Shown in pieces: positions 17,496 to 26,565 of a stretch of 64,000 nt of DNA. The stretch comes from Hyphomicrobiales bacterium. GTDB taxonomy: Bacteria; Pseudomonadota; Alphaproteobacteria; Rhizobiales; Beijerinckiaceae. The notes beneath the pieces were generated by a model. The model had not been told where the DNA came from, searched no databases, and saw only the letters and a list, made by a program, of their open reading frames with translations. Both the position numbers and the translations under genes were made by a program. Where the stretch lies: positions 1 to 64,000 of the forward strand of contig UCLR01000020.1 in the NCBI GenBank assembly GCA_900473415.1, read 5' to 3'. The number at the start of each line of letters is the position of its first letter. Position 1 is the stretch's first letter.

Positions 17496-19094
17496 ATGCC
17501 TGATACGATTACGCTGCCTCCGGTAACCAAAGCCGGGACCAGCCTTCCCGTTGAATTACTCAAAGCCACCACCGCAAAGGCGAACGCCGTAAAGATCACG
17601 CCTGGCCACGGCGTCGCTGGTCGGCATCCCACACGCGAGGTGCTGGACGCGCTTTCTGGCCACAAGGACCCCGGCATGTTTGGGCGGATGTTCCCAAAGC
17701 TGCCGCCTCTGGAGGTAAGCGATTCGAAGCTGAAGGCCTTGTCAGACGCGATGCTGGATGCCGATCCGCAGGACGTAACCAAGGACAACCCGAACGTCCC
17801 GGCCGGGTTCACCTATCTCGGGCAATTTGTCGATCACGACATCACACTCGACCTGACATCGCTCGGCGACAAGCAGAAGGATCCGCTTGGGATCGAGAAT
17901 TTCCGCACGCCGAGCCTCGATCTCGATTGCCTCTATGGTTTGGGGCCCGACGGGTCACCGCATCTATACGCCCGCAGCGGCGCTAAATTCGAAAAGCATG
18001 GCCCGAAATTCGTCATCGGAAAAAACATCAATGTCGGGTTCGGCGGAGTCACTGGCAATTTCAGCAACGACCTGCCGCGCTCGCCTGAAGGCATGGCTCT
18101 GATCGGCGATCACCGGAATGATGAGAACCTGCTGGTGGCGCAGACGCATCTGGCCTTCCTGAAATTCCATAACAAGGTTTGCGACATTCTGGCTGGAGGC
18201 GCCAATCCTCCTGCCGATCTGTTTGCCGAGGCCCGACGGATCGTGACCTGGCACTATCAGTGGCTCGTGCTGCACGATTTCGTCGAGCGACTGACTGAGC
18301 CCGGGATTGTCGCGAAGATCCTGCACGATGGGCGCAAGTTCTATCGCTTCAAGCGCACGCCCTATATGCCAGTTGAATTCTCCGCGGCGGCCTATCGTCT
18401 TGGCCACAGCATGGTTCGACAAACCTACAGTCACAACAGGGTTTTCAATCCGACCGGTTTCGATTTTCTTTTCGGATTTACGGGGCTTTCAGGTCAGATC
18501 ATCGGAACGCTGATGCCCGACCCACCGCCGCCAGCTCCCCTTCCGGTGCCGGTACTGCCTAGCAATTGGATCATCGACTGGCGCCGCTTTTATGATCTTG
18601 GCACGCCGGCCACAACCACCGGATTTGCCTTCAACTCAGCTCGGCGGCTTGATCCCTTCCTCGTCAAGGAACTGCACAGCCTCCCGGGAGGCGGCGGCAA
18701 TCTCGCGTTCCGCAACCTCAAACGTGGTGTCATGCTTGGACTGCCCTCCGGCCAAGACGTGGCCGCCCATATGAAGGTCAGGAATCCGCTCACTGCGCAG
18801 GAGATCGCCAGCGGGCCTGACGGAAAGGTCGCCAAGGCGCAGGGCCTCGATAAGGCAACCCCGCTCTGGTACTACATCCTCAAGGAAGCTGAGGTCCGCG
18901 GCAAGGGCGAGCGCCTCGGGCCTGTCGGCTCGACGATCATCTCGGAGGTCTTCGTTGGGCTCGTCCACGGTGACCCCCAATCGTACATCTGGCAGGTTAG
19001 AGATTGGAAGCCGACGCTGCCTTCGGCCAAGCGCGGTACGTTCACCATGGCGGATCTGCTTCGGCTGGTGGACGACATAAACCCGATCGGCTGA
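17496..19094 (+). CDS. Animal-type haem peroxidase family protein
   Basis: 532 residues from ATG 17496, with ribosome binding site GAGAGGAGA ending 5 bases upstream. Key family positions are present: distal His114 in LGQFVDHDITLD, catalytic Arg at about 206 in GDHRNDENLLV followed by HLAFLKFHNKV, and proximal His304 in YRLGHSMVRQTYSHNRVF. This matches the peroxidase-cyclooxygenase superfamily, whose bacterial members oxidise halides, phenols or lipids with peroxide. There is no signal peptide, so it is cytosolic or exported by a non-Sec route. A Pro-rich insert (about 340-350) lies after the proximal His region. It stands alone on the plus strand between the P-loop remnant and an AT-rich spacer. 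Physiological substrate unknown. Confidence 0.85.
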   Translation: MPDTITLPPVTKAGTSLPVELLKATTAKANAVKITPGHGVAGRHPTREVLDALSGHKDPGMFGRMFPKLPPLEVSDSKLKALSDAMLDADPQDVTKDNPNVPAGFTYLGQFVDHDITLDLTSLGDKQKDPLGIENFRTPSLDLDCLYGLGPDGSPHLYARSGAKFEKHGPKFVIGKNINVGFGGVTGNFSNDLPRSPEGMALIGDHRNDENLLVAQTHLAFLKFHNKVCDILAGGANPPADLFAEARRIVTWHYQWLVLHDFVERLTEPGIVAKILHDGRKFYRFKRTPYMPVEFSAAAYRLGHSMVRQTYSHNRVFNPTGFDFLFGFTGLSGQIIGTLMPDPPPPAPLPVPVLPSNWIIDWRRFYDLGTPATTTGFAFNSARRLDPFLVKELHSLPGGGGNLAFRNLKRGVMLGLPSGQDVAAHMKVRNPLTAQEIASGPDGKVAKAQGLDKATPLWYYILKEAEVRGKGERLGPVGSTIISEVFVGLVHGDPQSYIWQVRDWKPTLPSAKRGTFTMADLLRLVDDINPIG

Positions 19095-19574
19095 CTTCTC
19101 TAGCCGGCTTGCAAGGATTGCAGAAGGCGGTCGCAACTCTCGAAGTCCCAGTGATCTACTGCGGACTTCGATGGGGGCGAATTCGAGACCTTGTTCGGCG
19201 AGCAATCGTGCTTGCCAAAGTGGGGGAATCGATCCAATTCCACCGTCCGAAACGAAAATGCTAAGTACAGCCTGAATCATACGCCGACGGACCGTAGTCA
19301 ATTCTTGCAGCAATGCAATCAGTAGGAAATTTACTTAGATTCATTTCGTTTCTATACGAAGATTGAGAGATAATATATACTATATTACATCGAATATATC
19401 TTGAATTGAATATCTTCTATACCGATAATCAAATCTTTCGCTCACATACCATAATAACTTGCAGCGCGAACATAATCTAAATGAAGGCATTTAATATTGC
19501 GATGCAGCAGTTTTCACTTCTAATTTCGTGAAGATTATGCTCTCTTACGGAACCGCCCAGAAACTGGTGCGCCG
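19095..19574. promoter_or_regulatory. AT-rich spacer, probable regulatory region
   Basis: 480 bases without a gene. By hand count 19321-19440 contains 31 G/C in 120 bases (about 26%), against roughly 60-65% in neighbouring genes. It includes long TA-rich runs (taatatatac, tatattacat). It should carry the promoter of the lytic-transglycosylase gene at 19575. AT-rich islands like this are the kind of target bound by MucR/H-NS-type silencers, which is an inference here. Confidence 0.5.
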
Positions 19575-21695
19575 ATGCCCCTCTATTGCGCAGCAAGAGC
19601 GCCGATCGCACTGCTCGCCGAACCGGACGAGGCTATCCCTTGTCATGGGCAGATCGACGGAACGGCACTGCTTACGCCAATAGCTCGTGTCGGCGATTGG
19701 ATAAAAGTTGCCAGATCTGACGTACAGGATGCCGCGTCGACCGGCTGGGTGCCTCTGGCAACTTTGCGGTTGATCGAGCCGTCCGAGCGGACGCGGATCA
19801 TTCTGTTTCCCGAGCCTCTTAGCGAGTCCTGGGTATCGCTTGACGCCCGCGTCGCACGCGTCTTGGTCGCCGTGGCGAACTGGCGCAAGGTGCAGCTTCT
19901 GCTCGACGACGGCGCATGGCGCATCGGGTGGACCTCGGTGCCTGAGACAATCCCGGGTCCCGGTGGGGTTCCGGATGTTCTCTCGAACCCGGGCCCGCGC
20001 GAACCTGTCGGTCTGTTGCTGGGCGTGAACGGCATCTACCTGGCAGCGTTGCAGGCAGCGCGGACAAAGGCGAACATCGACCCGGCCGCACTCGCCGCGC
20101 TTGTCGATGCCGAAGCGGGCACGATCAGAGCCGGACCCCAGAAGGGCCAATGGGATCCTCGGGCCTTCAACAGCTCGAGTGGTGCTGCAGGGCTGACGCA
20201 GTTCCTCGCCTCGACCTGGCTTGGACATGCCGCGACGTCCGGCACGGAACTCAATCTTCATGCCAGCCGCACCGGACTGACCGCCACATCGGGCGAGCCG
20301 ATGCCCGGTCGAAAGGATGAGTTGCTCGCGCTGCGGTTTGACCCGGCGCTTTCGATCGTCTCGGCCGCTGAATATGGGGCGATCAACCTGCGCTGCTTGA
20401 TCAAGCGTGGATTGATCGAGCCTGCCATGCCGGACGACCGGAAAGCCTGGTTCATGTATCTCGCGCACCATGAGGGCCTGGGCGGCGCCACAGGCTTCCT
20501 CAACGGCAGCACGCAATACACCCTTGCCAAGCTGACGACGCAGGTCGGCGCGGCAAAGGCTGCCGAGCTCTGCGGGCAGCATGGAGGCGACGCCAATCAG
20601 GCCTATCGCGATTGGCTCACCCGGTATATCGACCGCAAGATCCAGCCCGCCAAGTTTCGCATGCCTGGTGCCGCTCCGCGGATGCGGCCGCCCCAACCCG
20701 ACATCGGCGCCACTCCTGAACCGGGGTCGGTGGAGAACGGCGCCCCGGAAGAGGTTAAGGCTTATGCGTCCCTAGGCCGAGAGGCCGGGCTGATTCTTGA
20801 GAGCTTTGCCGGACCGGCGCTGCCGTTCGAGCAAATCGGTGGTCAGCAACGGCTCGGACGTGCCCTGCAAGAAGCTCTTTCCGTTGCCGGGTATCTCGAT
20901 CCGCCTGCGGACGGCGAATTTGGGCCCGTCTCCATCTGGGCGCTGGCCCAGTTCGGCAGGCGCCTCGGTCTCGATGTCGAGGCCGGGTTGACTGCCGAAC
21001 TGGCCAGAGCCTTGACCAACCCGGCCGGCGGCTTGCCACAGCCGGTCGCAAGCGGGACCTGGGTCGATCCGATCATCTCCGCCATGCAACGAAGCCGCTA
21101 TTTCGTCTGCCGTCATCCGGACTGCTGGAACATCGTCTATGTCGAGGGCATGGGCATCGACGGCACGCTCAATGATGACAGGCCCGACGCCTTCAACGAT
21201 CTTCGCCTGGTCTTTCGCATCACGGATTCCGGTATTCCGGAATTCCATTGCTGGGAGGCGACGACAGAGCCGGGCAACCAGTTCACCTTCACCCCCGAAA
21301 ATTCCGCAGGGGCGGCGCGGATCGCTTTTCGCCAATTCAAATCTTGGAGCGTCGGCCTGCATCCCTCGCGGCGCGATCCGAAGCACGAGGCGCTCGTCCA
21401 GACCAAGCCCGTCACGGTTCATCGAGACTTCAACAAAGACCACATGCGCACCGGCGACCGTCTGGATCGCGGCCTGTTCGGCATCAACCAACACTGGGGC
21501 TACGACCTGCCGGCCGGCGAGATCCGCAACGCCAGCGCCGGCTGCCTTGTCGGACGGTCGACGGCCGGGCATCGCGAGTTCATGGCGCTGCTCAAGAAGG
21601 ACGCGCGGTATCGAGCCAGCAAGGGCTACCGCTTCGTCGCCGCGATCTTGGCCGGCGACCGGCTCCAGGTCGGCCAGTCCGAGGGGCGGCCATGA
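19575..21695 (+). CDS. Multidomain peptidoglycan-degrading protein (SH3-like, lytic transglycosylase, PG-binding, C-terminal hydrolase-like)
   Basis: 706 residues, no signal peptide. Residues about 3-130 look like two bacterial SH3-type segments (TGWVPLATLRLIE; WRIGWTSVPE). Residues about 150-330 match a soluble-lytic-transglycosylase core: catalytic Glu candidate in LVDAEAG, then SSSGAAGLTQFLASTWL. Residues about 420-465 form a PG_binding_1 helix bundle (LGRALQEALSVAGYLDPPADGEFGPVSIWALAQFG). The last 200 residues contain FGINQHWG and NASAGCLVGRS, resembling phage-type endolysin or YkuD-like domains with a C-terminal Ser-x-Gly-Cys. The lack of Sec signal fits a phage lysin or a specialised secretion cargo. 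Its stop overlaps the next gene by 4 bases (ATGA), so the pair is co-translated. Confidence 0.75.
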   Translation: MPLYCAARAPIALLAEPDEAIPCHGQIDGTALLTPIARVGDWIKVARSDVQDAASTGWVPLATLRLIEPSERTRIILFPEPLSESWVSLDARVARVLVAVANWRKVQLLLDDGAWRIGWTSVPETIPGPGGVPDVLSNPGPREPVGLLLGVNGIYLAALQAARTKANIDPAALAALVDAEAGTIRAGPQKGQWDPRAFNSSSGAAGLTQFLASTWLGHAATSGTELNLHASRTGLTATSGEPMPGRKDELLALRFDPALSIVSAAEYGAINLRCLIKRGLIEPAMPDDRKAWFMYLAHHEGLGGATGFLNGSTQYTLAKLTTQVGAAKAAELCGQHGGDANQAYRDWLTRYIDRKIQPAKFRMPGAAPRMRPPQPDIGATPEPGSVENGAPEEVKAYASLGREAGLILESFAGPALPFEQIGGQQRLGRALQEALSVAGYLDPPADGEFGPVSIWALAQFGRRLGLDVEAGLTAELARALTNPAGGLPQPVASGTWVDPIISAMQRSRYFVCRHPDCWNIVYVEGMGIDGTLNDDRPDAFNDLRLVFRITDSGIPEFHCWEATTEPGNQFTFTPENSAGAARIAFRQFKSWSVGLHPSRRDPKHEALVQTKPVTVHRDFNKDHMRTGDRLDRGLFGINQHWGYDLPAGEIRNASAGCLVGRSTAGHREFMALLKKDARYRASKGYRFVAAILAGDRLQVGQSEGRP

Positions 21696-22573
21696 TACGG
21701 GCACCGGAACTCAAATGCGGGGGAAGCAAGGTGAAATGCTCGGTCTGCAACCGGCTCGCTGCCATCGGCTTTTTGGCGGCGATGATACCCGTGCTCGTGC
21801 TTACGCCAGCCTCAGCGGAGACGGCGACTCAGGGGCTGCCCGAGCCGACAAAGCTGTTCAAGGAATTGGTCGCACTGTTGGTTGTCGTCGTGCTGCTCGA
21901 AAGCGCAATGGCGACCATTTTCCAGTGGCGCGTTTACAGGATGCTGTTCAACGCGCGCGCGGTGAAGACGATCTTCATGGTCGTTGCAGGCTGGCTGGTC
22001 GTGACCCTGTTCGACTACGACATCTTCGCCCGCATCCTCTCGCTGGCGGGAGTTGCGCCCGCAGATGCGGTTGGCGACACGGTCAAGATCCGGACGAGCG
22101 GCTTCTCAACCTTCATGTCGGCGTTGGTGCTGGCGGGCGGTAGTGCCGGCGTGAACCATCTCATGCGGCAGTTTGGCTTTCGCAGCCCGCTCGTCGATGA
22201 GAACGCTCCGCCACCGCTGAAGGAGGATGAAGCCTGGCTCTCGATCACGGTGGTGCGCCGAGCGGCGGTCGGGGAGATCGAAGTGCGTCTCGACGAGATC
22301 CCGGCCGTGCCGGAAGATCGGCCTGCCCTGCTTGGCGTGCTCGACGACCGGCCGGCGCTCAGCAAGGTGTTCGGCATGTTGTTCGCGTCGCCTGGCCGCA
22401 TCCCGAGCTATGGGGGACGCAAGGTCAAGGTCGGCCAAGATTACCGCATCGCCGTCGCTGGCCGGCGCAGGCCGGCAGGAAACGCCGCCGGCGAAAGCGA
22501 GCGTTTCGAAGAGGACGTCTATGTCGGGCGCTTCGCCAGCAGGGCAGTCATCGATTTCGTGGTTCGGATCTGA
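21692..22573 (+). CDS. Polytopic membrane protein, partner of the lytic enzyme
   Basis: 293 residues. The first 170 residues hold about four hydrophobic helices (LAAIGFLAAMIPVLVL; LVALLVVVVLLESAMA; TIFMVVAGWLVVTLF; FMSALVLAGGSAGVNHLM). The rest is a soluble domain with a predicted beta-sandwich pattern (WLSITVVRRAAVGEIEVRLDEIP; VKVGQDYRIAVAG). I do not recognise the family. The ATGA overlap with the upstream peptidoglycan hydrolase suggests a matched pair: either an immunity or anchoring protein for that enzyme, or a holin-like export partner. It runs convergently into the LCAT-like lipase gene 16 bases downstream. Confidence 0.55.
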   Translation: MIRAPELKCGGSKVKCSVCNRLAAIGFLAAMIPVLVLTPASAETATQGLPEPTKLFKELVALLVVVVLLESAMATIFQWRVYRMLFNARAVKTIFMVVAGWLVVTLFDYDIFARILSLAGVAPADAVGDTVKIRTSGFSTFMSALVLAGGSAGVNHLMRQFGFRSPLVDENAPPPLKEDEAWLSITVVRRAAVGEIEVRLDEIPAVPEDRPALLGVLDDRPALSKVFGMLFASPGRIPSYGGRKVKVGQDYRIAVAGRRRPAGNAAGESERFEEDVYVGRFASRAVIDFVVRI

Positions 22574-22589
22574 TTCTGCTCCCATGCCT

Positions 22590-23960
22590 TCAGGCGGCGC
22601 TGACGGAGAACAAGGCCTCGTCAGTGGTTTCCGGCTTGCCAGTGAAGCGCAGCCGATAATGCCCGGCCTCGTTCAGGGCGGGCAGGATCAGGCAAAGCCT
22701 GTCAATCGGCGGCCCCTCATAGTCGAGCGGAAATGATGCGACGGGGCTGGTCCGCACCGTCTCGTCCTCGAAACGTTCGAGCAGCAGCTCACCTGCCACT
22801 TGCAGCCGCCGGGAACCGTCCGAGGACAGGGCCGCCGGGGTTATCGACAGAACCGTCTCGATGTCGGAGCCGACCGACAAGACGGGCGCTTCGACAGAGA
22901 GCGTCATCGGCAGCCCCGTGGCCAACGCCTCGATCGCGGGGCCAGCATCGCCGCCAAACAGGCGCACGAACACCCGCAGGAACGGATCGCCCTCGAAGAC
23001 GGCGGAGTGTTCGTTCACGACGATCTGTCTCTGGCCGAGATGCGGCAGGGCCGAGTAGAGTGGCACCGTGCCGTCGCCGCCATCGGGCGTACGTGTCAGA
23101 ATGCTAAACTCGTGGTCGATCGCGCCCGACTGACCGGCCGAGACATTGACCCTCGTCACCGTCCGGTGGCCGGTTCCGGCGAAGTAGAAGTAGCGCACGC
23201 CCTTGGGCGGGCGGCCGGAGCCGAGGATGTCATGCACGGCCTGGGCGCGCGCGAGCTGCCCCGGCACGAGGCCGAGCCGTCCGGCCGTCTTCGCTTCGTA
23301 GATATCGAGGGCTCTGAGGTCACGGCTGGTCTGATCCCAGCAGCAGAAGTCGCCGGGCGGCGGCAGGAGCTGATAGCCGGACGGATATTTCGGGTTCGCT
23401 GCGAAACGGGCAAAATCCGGCCCGCTGACGCCCAGCGTCGGGTCGAGCCCGAGGATGCGCGCGAGCGCGAGCGGGGCCCCCAGATGCGGAACCGCAAGCG
23501 CGACGAACTGCTCGATCTTGCTGAACCAAGGCCTCGTTCGATAGGTCGGCGCCTCGAGCAGCAAGCGGGAGATCAGCCCTCCCATCGAATGCCCGACGAT
23601 CGAGATCGTCTCGGCCTTTTCCGCCTTCGCCTCGTCGAGCCGGGCAGCCAGGACCTCGACGGACTTGAACAGGTCTTGGCGCCAATCATAGGGAAAAATC
23701 AGCAGCCGCTTGTCCCGAGTCGTCGCCGAGAAGCCGAGCTTCCCGAAGATGTCGATGAGCGTGCCGTAGAAGGTGAAGCAAAGCACGCTTGAGATGATGG
23801 TCGTCGGATGAACCTCGGACGACTGCAGCTTGTCGATGCGCTTGTAGCCGAGCTTGGTTTCGAGCGGCGTCGGCGGCCAGACCTCCTCGGGCTCCTGGCC
23901 CGGTTTGCGCAGCTCGAGCCGGGTTCCCATGATGCCGGGGATGAAAACGACGAGATGCAT
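22590..23960 (-). CDS. LCAT-like lipase/acyltransferase
   Basis: 456 residues. The N-terminus starts directly with the oxyanion-hole strand HLVVFIPGIMGTRLELR, so no signal peptide. The Ser nucleophile is in SIVGHSMGGLISR; the Asp is in GGDGTVPLYSALPH and the His in VNEHSAVFEGDP, the order and motifs of lecithin:cholesterol acyltransferase and PDAT enzymes. Residues about 340-456 form a beta-rich C-terminal domain of unknown type. Family members hydrolyse phospholipids or transfer acyl chains, and several T6SS phospholipase effectors are related. It lies 44 bases downstream of the trypsin-nuclease gene on the same strand, so they probably form an operon. Confidence 0.8.
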   Translation of the reverse strand: MHLVVFIPGIMGTRLELRKPGQEPEEVWPPTPLETKLGYKRIDKLQSSEVHPTTIISSVLCFTFYGTLIDIFGKLGFSATTRDKRLLIFPYDWRQDLFKSVEVLAARLDEAKAEKAETISIVGHSMGGLISRLLLEAPTYRTRPWFSKIEQFVALAVPHLGAPLALARILGLDPTLGVSGPDFARFAANPKYPSGYQLLPPPGDFCCWDQTSRDLRALDIYEAKTAGRLGLVPGQLARAQAVHDILGSGRPPKGVRYFYFAGTGHRTVTRVNVSAGQSGAIDHEFSILTRTPDGGDGTVPLYSALPHLGQRQIVVNEHSAVFEGDPFLRVFVRLFGGDAGPAIEALATGLPMTLSVEAPVLSVGSDIETVLSITPAALSSDGSRRLQVAGELLLERFEDETVRTSPVASFPLDYEGPPIDRLCLILPALNEAGHYRLRFTGKPETTDEALFSVSAA

Positions 23961-24004
23961 GGCTGCCTCTTTGCTGCTCGTGTCGCGCGAAGCCTTGTCG
24001 CGGC

Positions 24005-26245
24005 TCAGTTTTGTCCCGGTTCTTCCTTGACGATCCCGCGCCTACGACCGATCGAGGCCTGCAGCGCGAGCTCCGGCCCGCGGCGATCGAACTGGTCGGC
24101 GTCCACGATGGCCCCGTCGAACACCAGCCCGGCGAGCGAGGCGATGGCATCGACCGGCATCATGAAGGGCTGAAACGCCTCCGGCACGGCGAATTCAGTC
24201 GTCGGAACGTCGCGGAGGTCTTGCTCCAGAACGAAGCCGAATGCCGCGATGCCGTCTATCGACTTGGCGACGATGATCTTCCAGAACTTGACCGGGATCT
24301 GAATGAGCAGGCGCTTGCCTTCGCCGAAATAGCCCAGGAACCGGGGATCGTCCGGGGCCAGCACCGGACCGGCGAAGACGCAGAGCTTCTCGCTGGCGGC
24401 CTGCTTCAGCACCAGGTTTTCGAGGTCGCCCCAGTTCTCCCGCCCGCGCGCGCTCTGGTTGAAGACGGCGATTTGCGGAGAGCAATTGGTGACGTGGAAG
24501 CTGTCGCCATTGGCCCGGCGCAGCGTCTCGTAGCTGTCTCCCCATGCGACGTCTTCGCGGCGGACGATGTGCCCCTTGTCGAAGGCGCCGTCGTCCTTGG
24601 CGTAGAACACGTCCGGCAGCTGGTAGCGCGCTTCCAGACGGGTATCGGGGAACCAGCGCTCCTGATCGTTCTTGCCGAGCCCGCCAAGCGCTTTGCGGGT
24701 GTAGTCTCTGCCGGCCTCCGGCCTGCGCAATCCGGCTTCGGCGCTGAGATTGGCACCGCTCACGAGAGCGAGCCGCCGCCGGGCATGCATGATGATCGAG
24801 AAGTTCTGGTAGTCGAGCCGCGTCCGCCGCTGCAGGGTGGGCGCGGCTGCCGCAGGGTCTTTGGGCGTGGGAAACGGCACGCTTGTTCCCATGAACATCG
24901 CGTCGTAGCCGCGCCGCAAGGCGTAATCGGTGTCGTGCGCCGGTTCGACCAGCTTCTCCGCGTTCGGCCCCGCTTGCGTTTCCGCGGCCTGCCCGGTCTC
25001 TCCTAGCCGAACGATCGGCGCGCCCGCTTCCCCGAGGCGCACACTGATCTGAAGCGGAATGGTCAGGTGCATTTCGCCGCCGGCGCTCACGCCGACCGGC
25101 GCCGACGACGTCGAGGGCTCGGCCTTGCCTTCGGCCGGGGCCTCCTCGCGCCCGTCCAAACCGCTCCAGTAACCCGACCAGCTCGGACGCTCGGCAGGGC
25201 TGGCTTCAGGGTCGAAGTTCACGCCGGCATTGACGACGCGACCGTCCATGGCGAGGTCGGAGGCCGCCACCGCGAAATTGCGGAGCAGATACTCGCCGCC
25301 GAAATGCAGCCCGAGAACCGCGCCCGAAGCGATGTGGATCACGGCCGAGCCCGAATTGCCGCCAAGCGTCGAGCAGTCATGGGTCGGCGCTTCGACGATC
25401 TTGCCGAAACTCTCCGCCTGCTGGCGTTCGCGTAGCAGTCCCGGCTGGAGCTGCTTGACGCTGAACCGACGGTCGAACAGCTTCAACTGGACGTCCTGGT
25501 CGTTGCGCGGATCAAAGGCCGGATACCCGATGACGGCGATCTCCTCCTTCTGATAGGTGGCGACTTCCCGCGGACTGAGCGTCAATGGTGCAGCCGTCAG
25601 CTCCGCCACCTCCAGCAGCGCCATGTCCCAATAGGGATGAATCATCTTGATCCCGGTGACGGCCAGGGGCGGCTCCTCGTCATTGTCGGGCGCGAAGCTG
25701 GAGCTGAAGCCCGGCGCGATCCCCGGCAGGAAGCGAAGGTTGCGATCGCCGACGCCGCTGACGAAGATCTCGGCCACATGCCGATTGGTCATGATGAGCT
25801 TCGGCGCGACCACAAAACCCGTGCCTCCATAGGGATATTGCGACCCCGGCACCTCGATCCGCCCGATCGAGCGGGCAGCACGCGTCAGACGATCCTTGAT
25901 GGCCTCGTCGTTCAGGTGCAGCCATGTCTTGTGCACCGCCTGGTAGCTGCCGCGTGGCGTCAGTGGCATCACCGGCCTCTTGTCGGGGATGATGATCGCC
26001 TCGATGCCTCGGGCTTGCTCCCGCGGCAGTTCCTGGCCGGAGGCGATCTTCTCCAGCGCCCCATTCAAGGCCTCCGGCGGTACGGGCGGCCGCCGCCGCT
26101 CGATACCCCCCAGATTCTCCAGCGTCCGGTTCGCATCCTTGATGGTTTCGAGCCGCTCCTCGTCCACGCGCAAAGCCTCGACGCCATCCTCGCCTGCGAT
26201 GTCGCGCAGGAAAGCCGCGATACGCTGTGCCCTGAGATCACTCAT
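24005..26245 (-). CDS. Trypsin-like serine protease fused to a DNA/RNA non-specific endonuclease
   Basis: 746 residues from ATG 26245 (AGGA 8 bases upstream). Residues 1-125 are a helical, charged N-terminal region without signal peptide. Residues about 126-335 are a trypsin-fold protease with a complete triad: His156 (MTNRHVAEIF), Asp207 (YWDMALLEV), Ser298 (LGGNSGSA). After a linker (about 336-470), residues about 475-740 are an EndA/NucA-type beta-beta-alpha-metal nuclease: DKGH at 556-559 with catalytic His559, then TNCSPQIAVFNQ (metal-ligand Asn) and NWGDLE. One polypeptide thus carries a protease and a nuclease, suggesting self-cleavage or target-gated release of the nuclease. The gene is divergent from the EAD-protease gene. 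Confidence 0.88.
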   Translation of the reverse strand: MSDLRAQRIAAFLRDIAGEDGVEALRVDEERLETIKDANRTLENLGGIERRRPPVPPEALNGALEKIASGQELPREQARGIEAIIIPDKRPVMPLTPRGSYQAVHKTWLHLNDEAIKDRLTRAARSIGRIEVPGSQYPYGGTGFVVAPKLIMTNRHVAEIFVSGVGDRNLRFLPGIAPGFSSSFAPDNDEEPPLAVTGIKMIHPYWDMALLEVAELTAAPLTLSPREVATYQKEEIAVIGYPAFDPRNDQDVQLKLFDRRFSVKQLQPGLLRERQQAESFGKIVEAPTHDCSTLGGNSGSAVIHIASGAVLGLHFGGEYLLRNFAVAASDLAMDGRVVNAGVNFDPEASPAERPSWSGYWSGLDGREEAPAEGKAEPSTSSAPVGVSAGGEMHLTIPLQISVRLGEAGAPIVRLGETGQAAETQAGPNAEKLVEPAHDTDYALRRGYDAMFMGTSVPFPTPKDPAAAAPTLQRRTRLDYQNFSIIMHARRRLALVSGANLSAEAGLRRPEAGRDYTRKALGGLGKNDQERWFPDTRLEARYQLPDVFYAKDDGAFDKGHIVRREDVAWGDSYETLRRANGDSFHVTNCSPQIAVFNQSARGRENWGDLENLVLKQAASEKLCVFAGPVLAPDDPRFLGYFGEGKRLLIQIPVKFWKIIVAKSIDGIAAFGFVLEQDLRDVPTTEFAVPEAFQPFMMPVDAIASLAGLVFDGAIVDADQFDRRGPELALQASIGRRRGIVKEEPGQN

Positions 26246-26565
26246 GACCAGTGTCCTGTGCTGGTGCGTGGATATGCCCGGCGAATTCGTTCGGTTGCCC
26301 TGGATGCAGCGACAAGCGTCGAGCATGATCCGGCACTCTGACTTCCGGCCCGCAGCGCCTTGCCGCACAATGCCAATGCGAACTGAAATCTTGGCACGCA
26401 GGAAATTCAGCTAGCTAAAGCTTCGATTGAAGCGAATAAATCTGTGCTGATGAACACGGCGCAGTTATGATTTGCACGTCTGGCTTGCGGTTGCAACGAT
26501 AGGGCCGTAGCGTCATCATGAGGCGCCTACCCCATGGCAATCGGGCACGGGGAGACAACTGGGCG
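26246..26565. promoter_or_regulatory. Divergent promoter region between two protease genes
   Basis: 320 bases separating the trypsin-nuclease gene (minus) and the EAD-like protease gene (plus). The central part (about 26390-26470) is AT-rich. It must contain both promoters, so the two proteases may be co-regulated. I could not define -35/-10 boxes or an operator with confidence. Confidence 0.4.
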
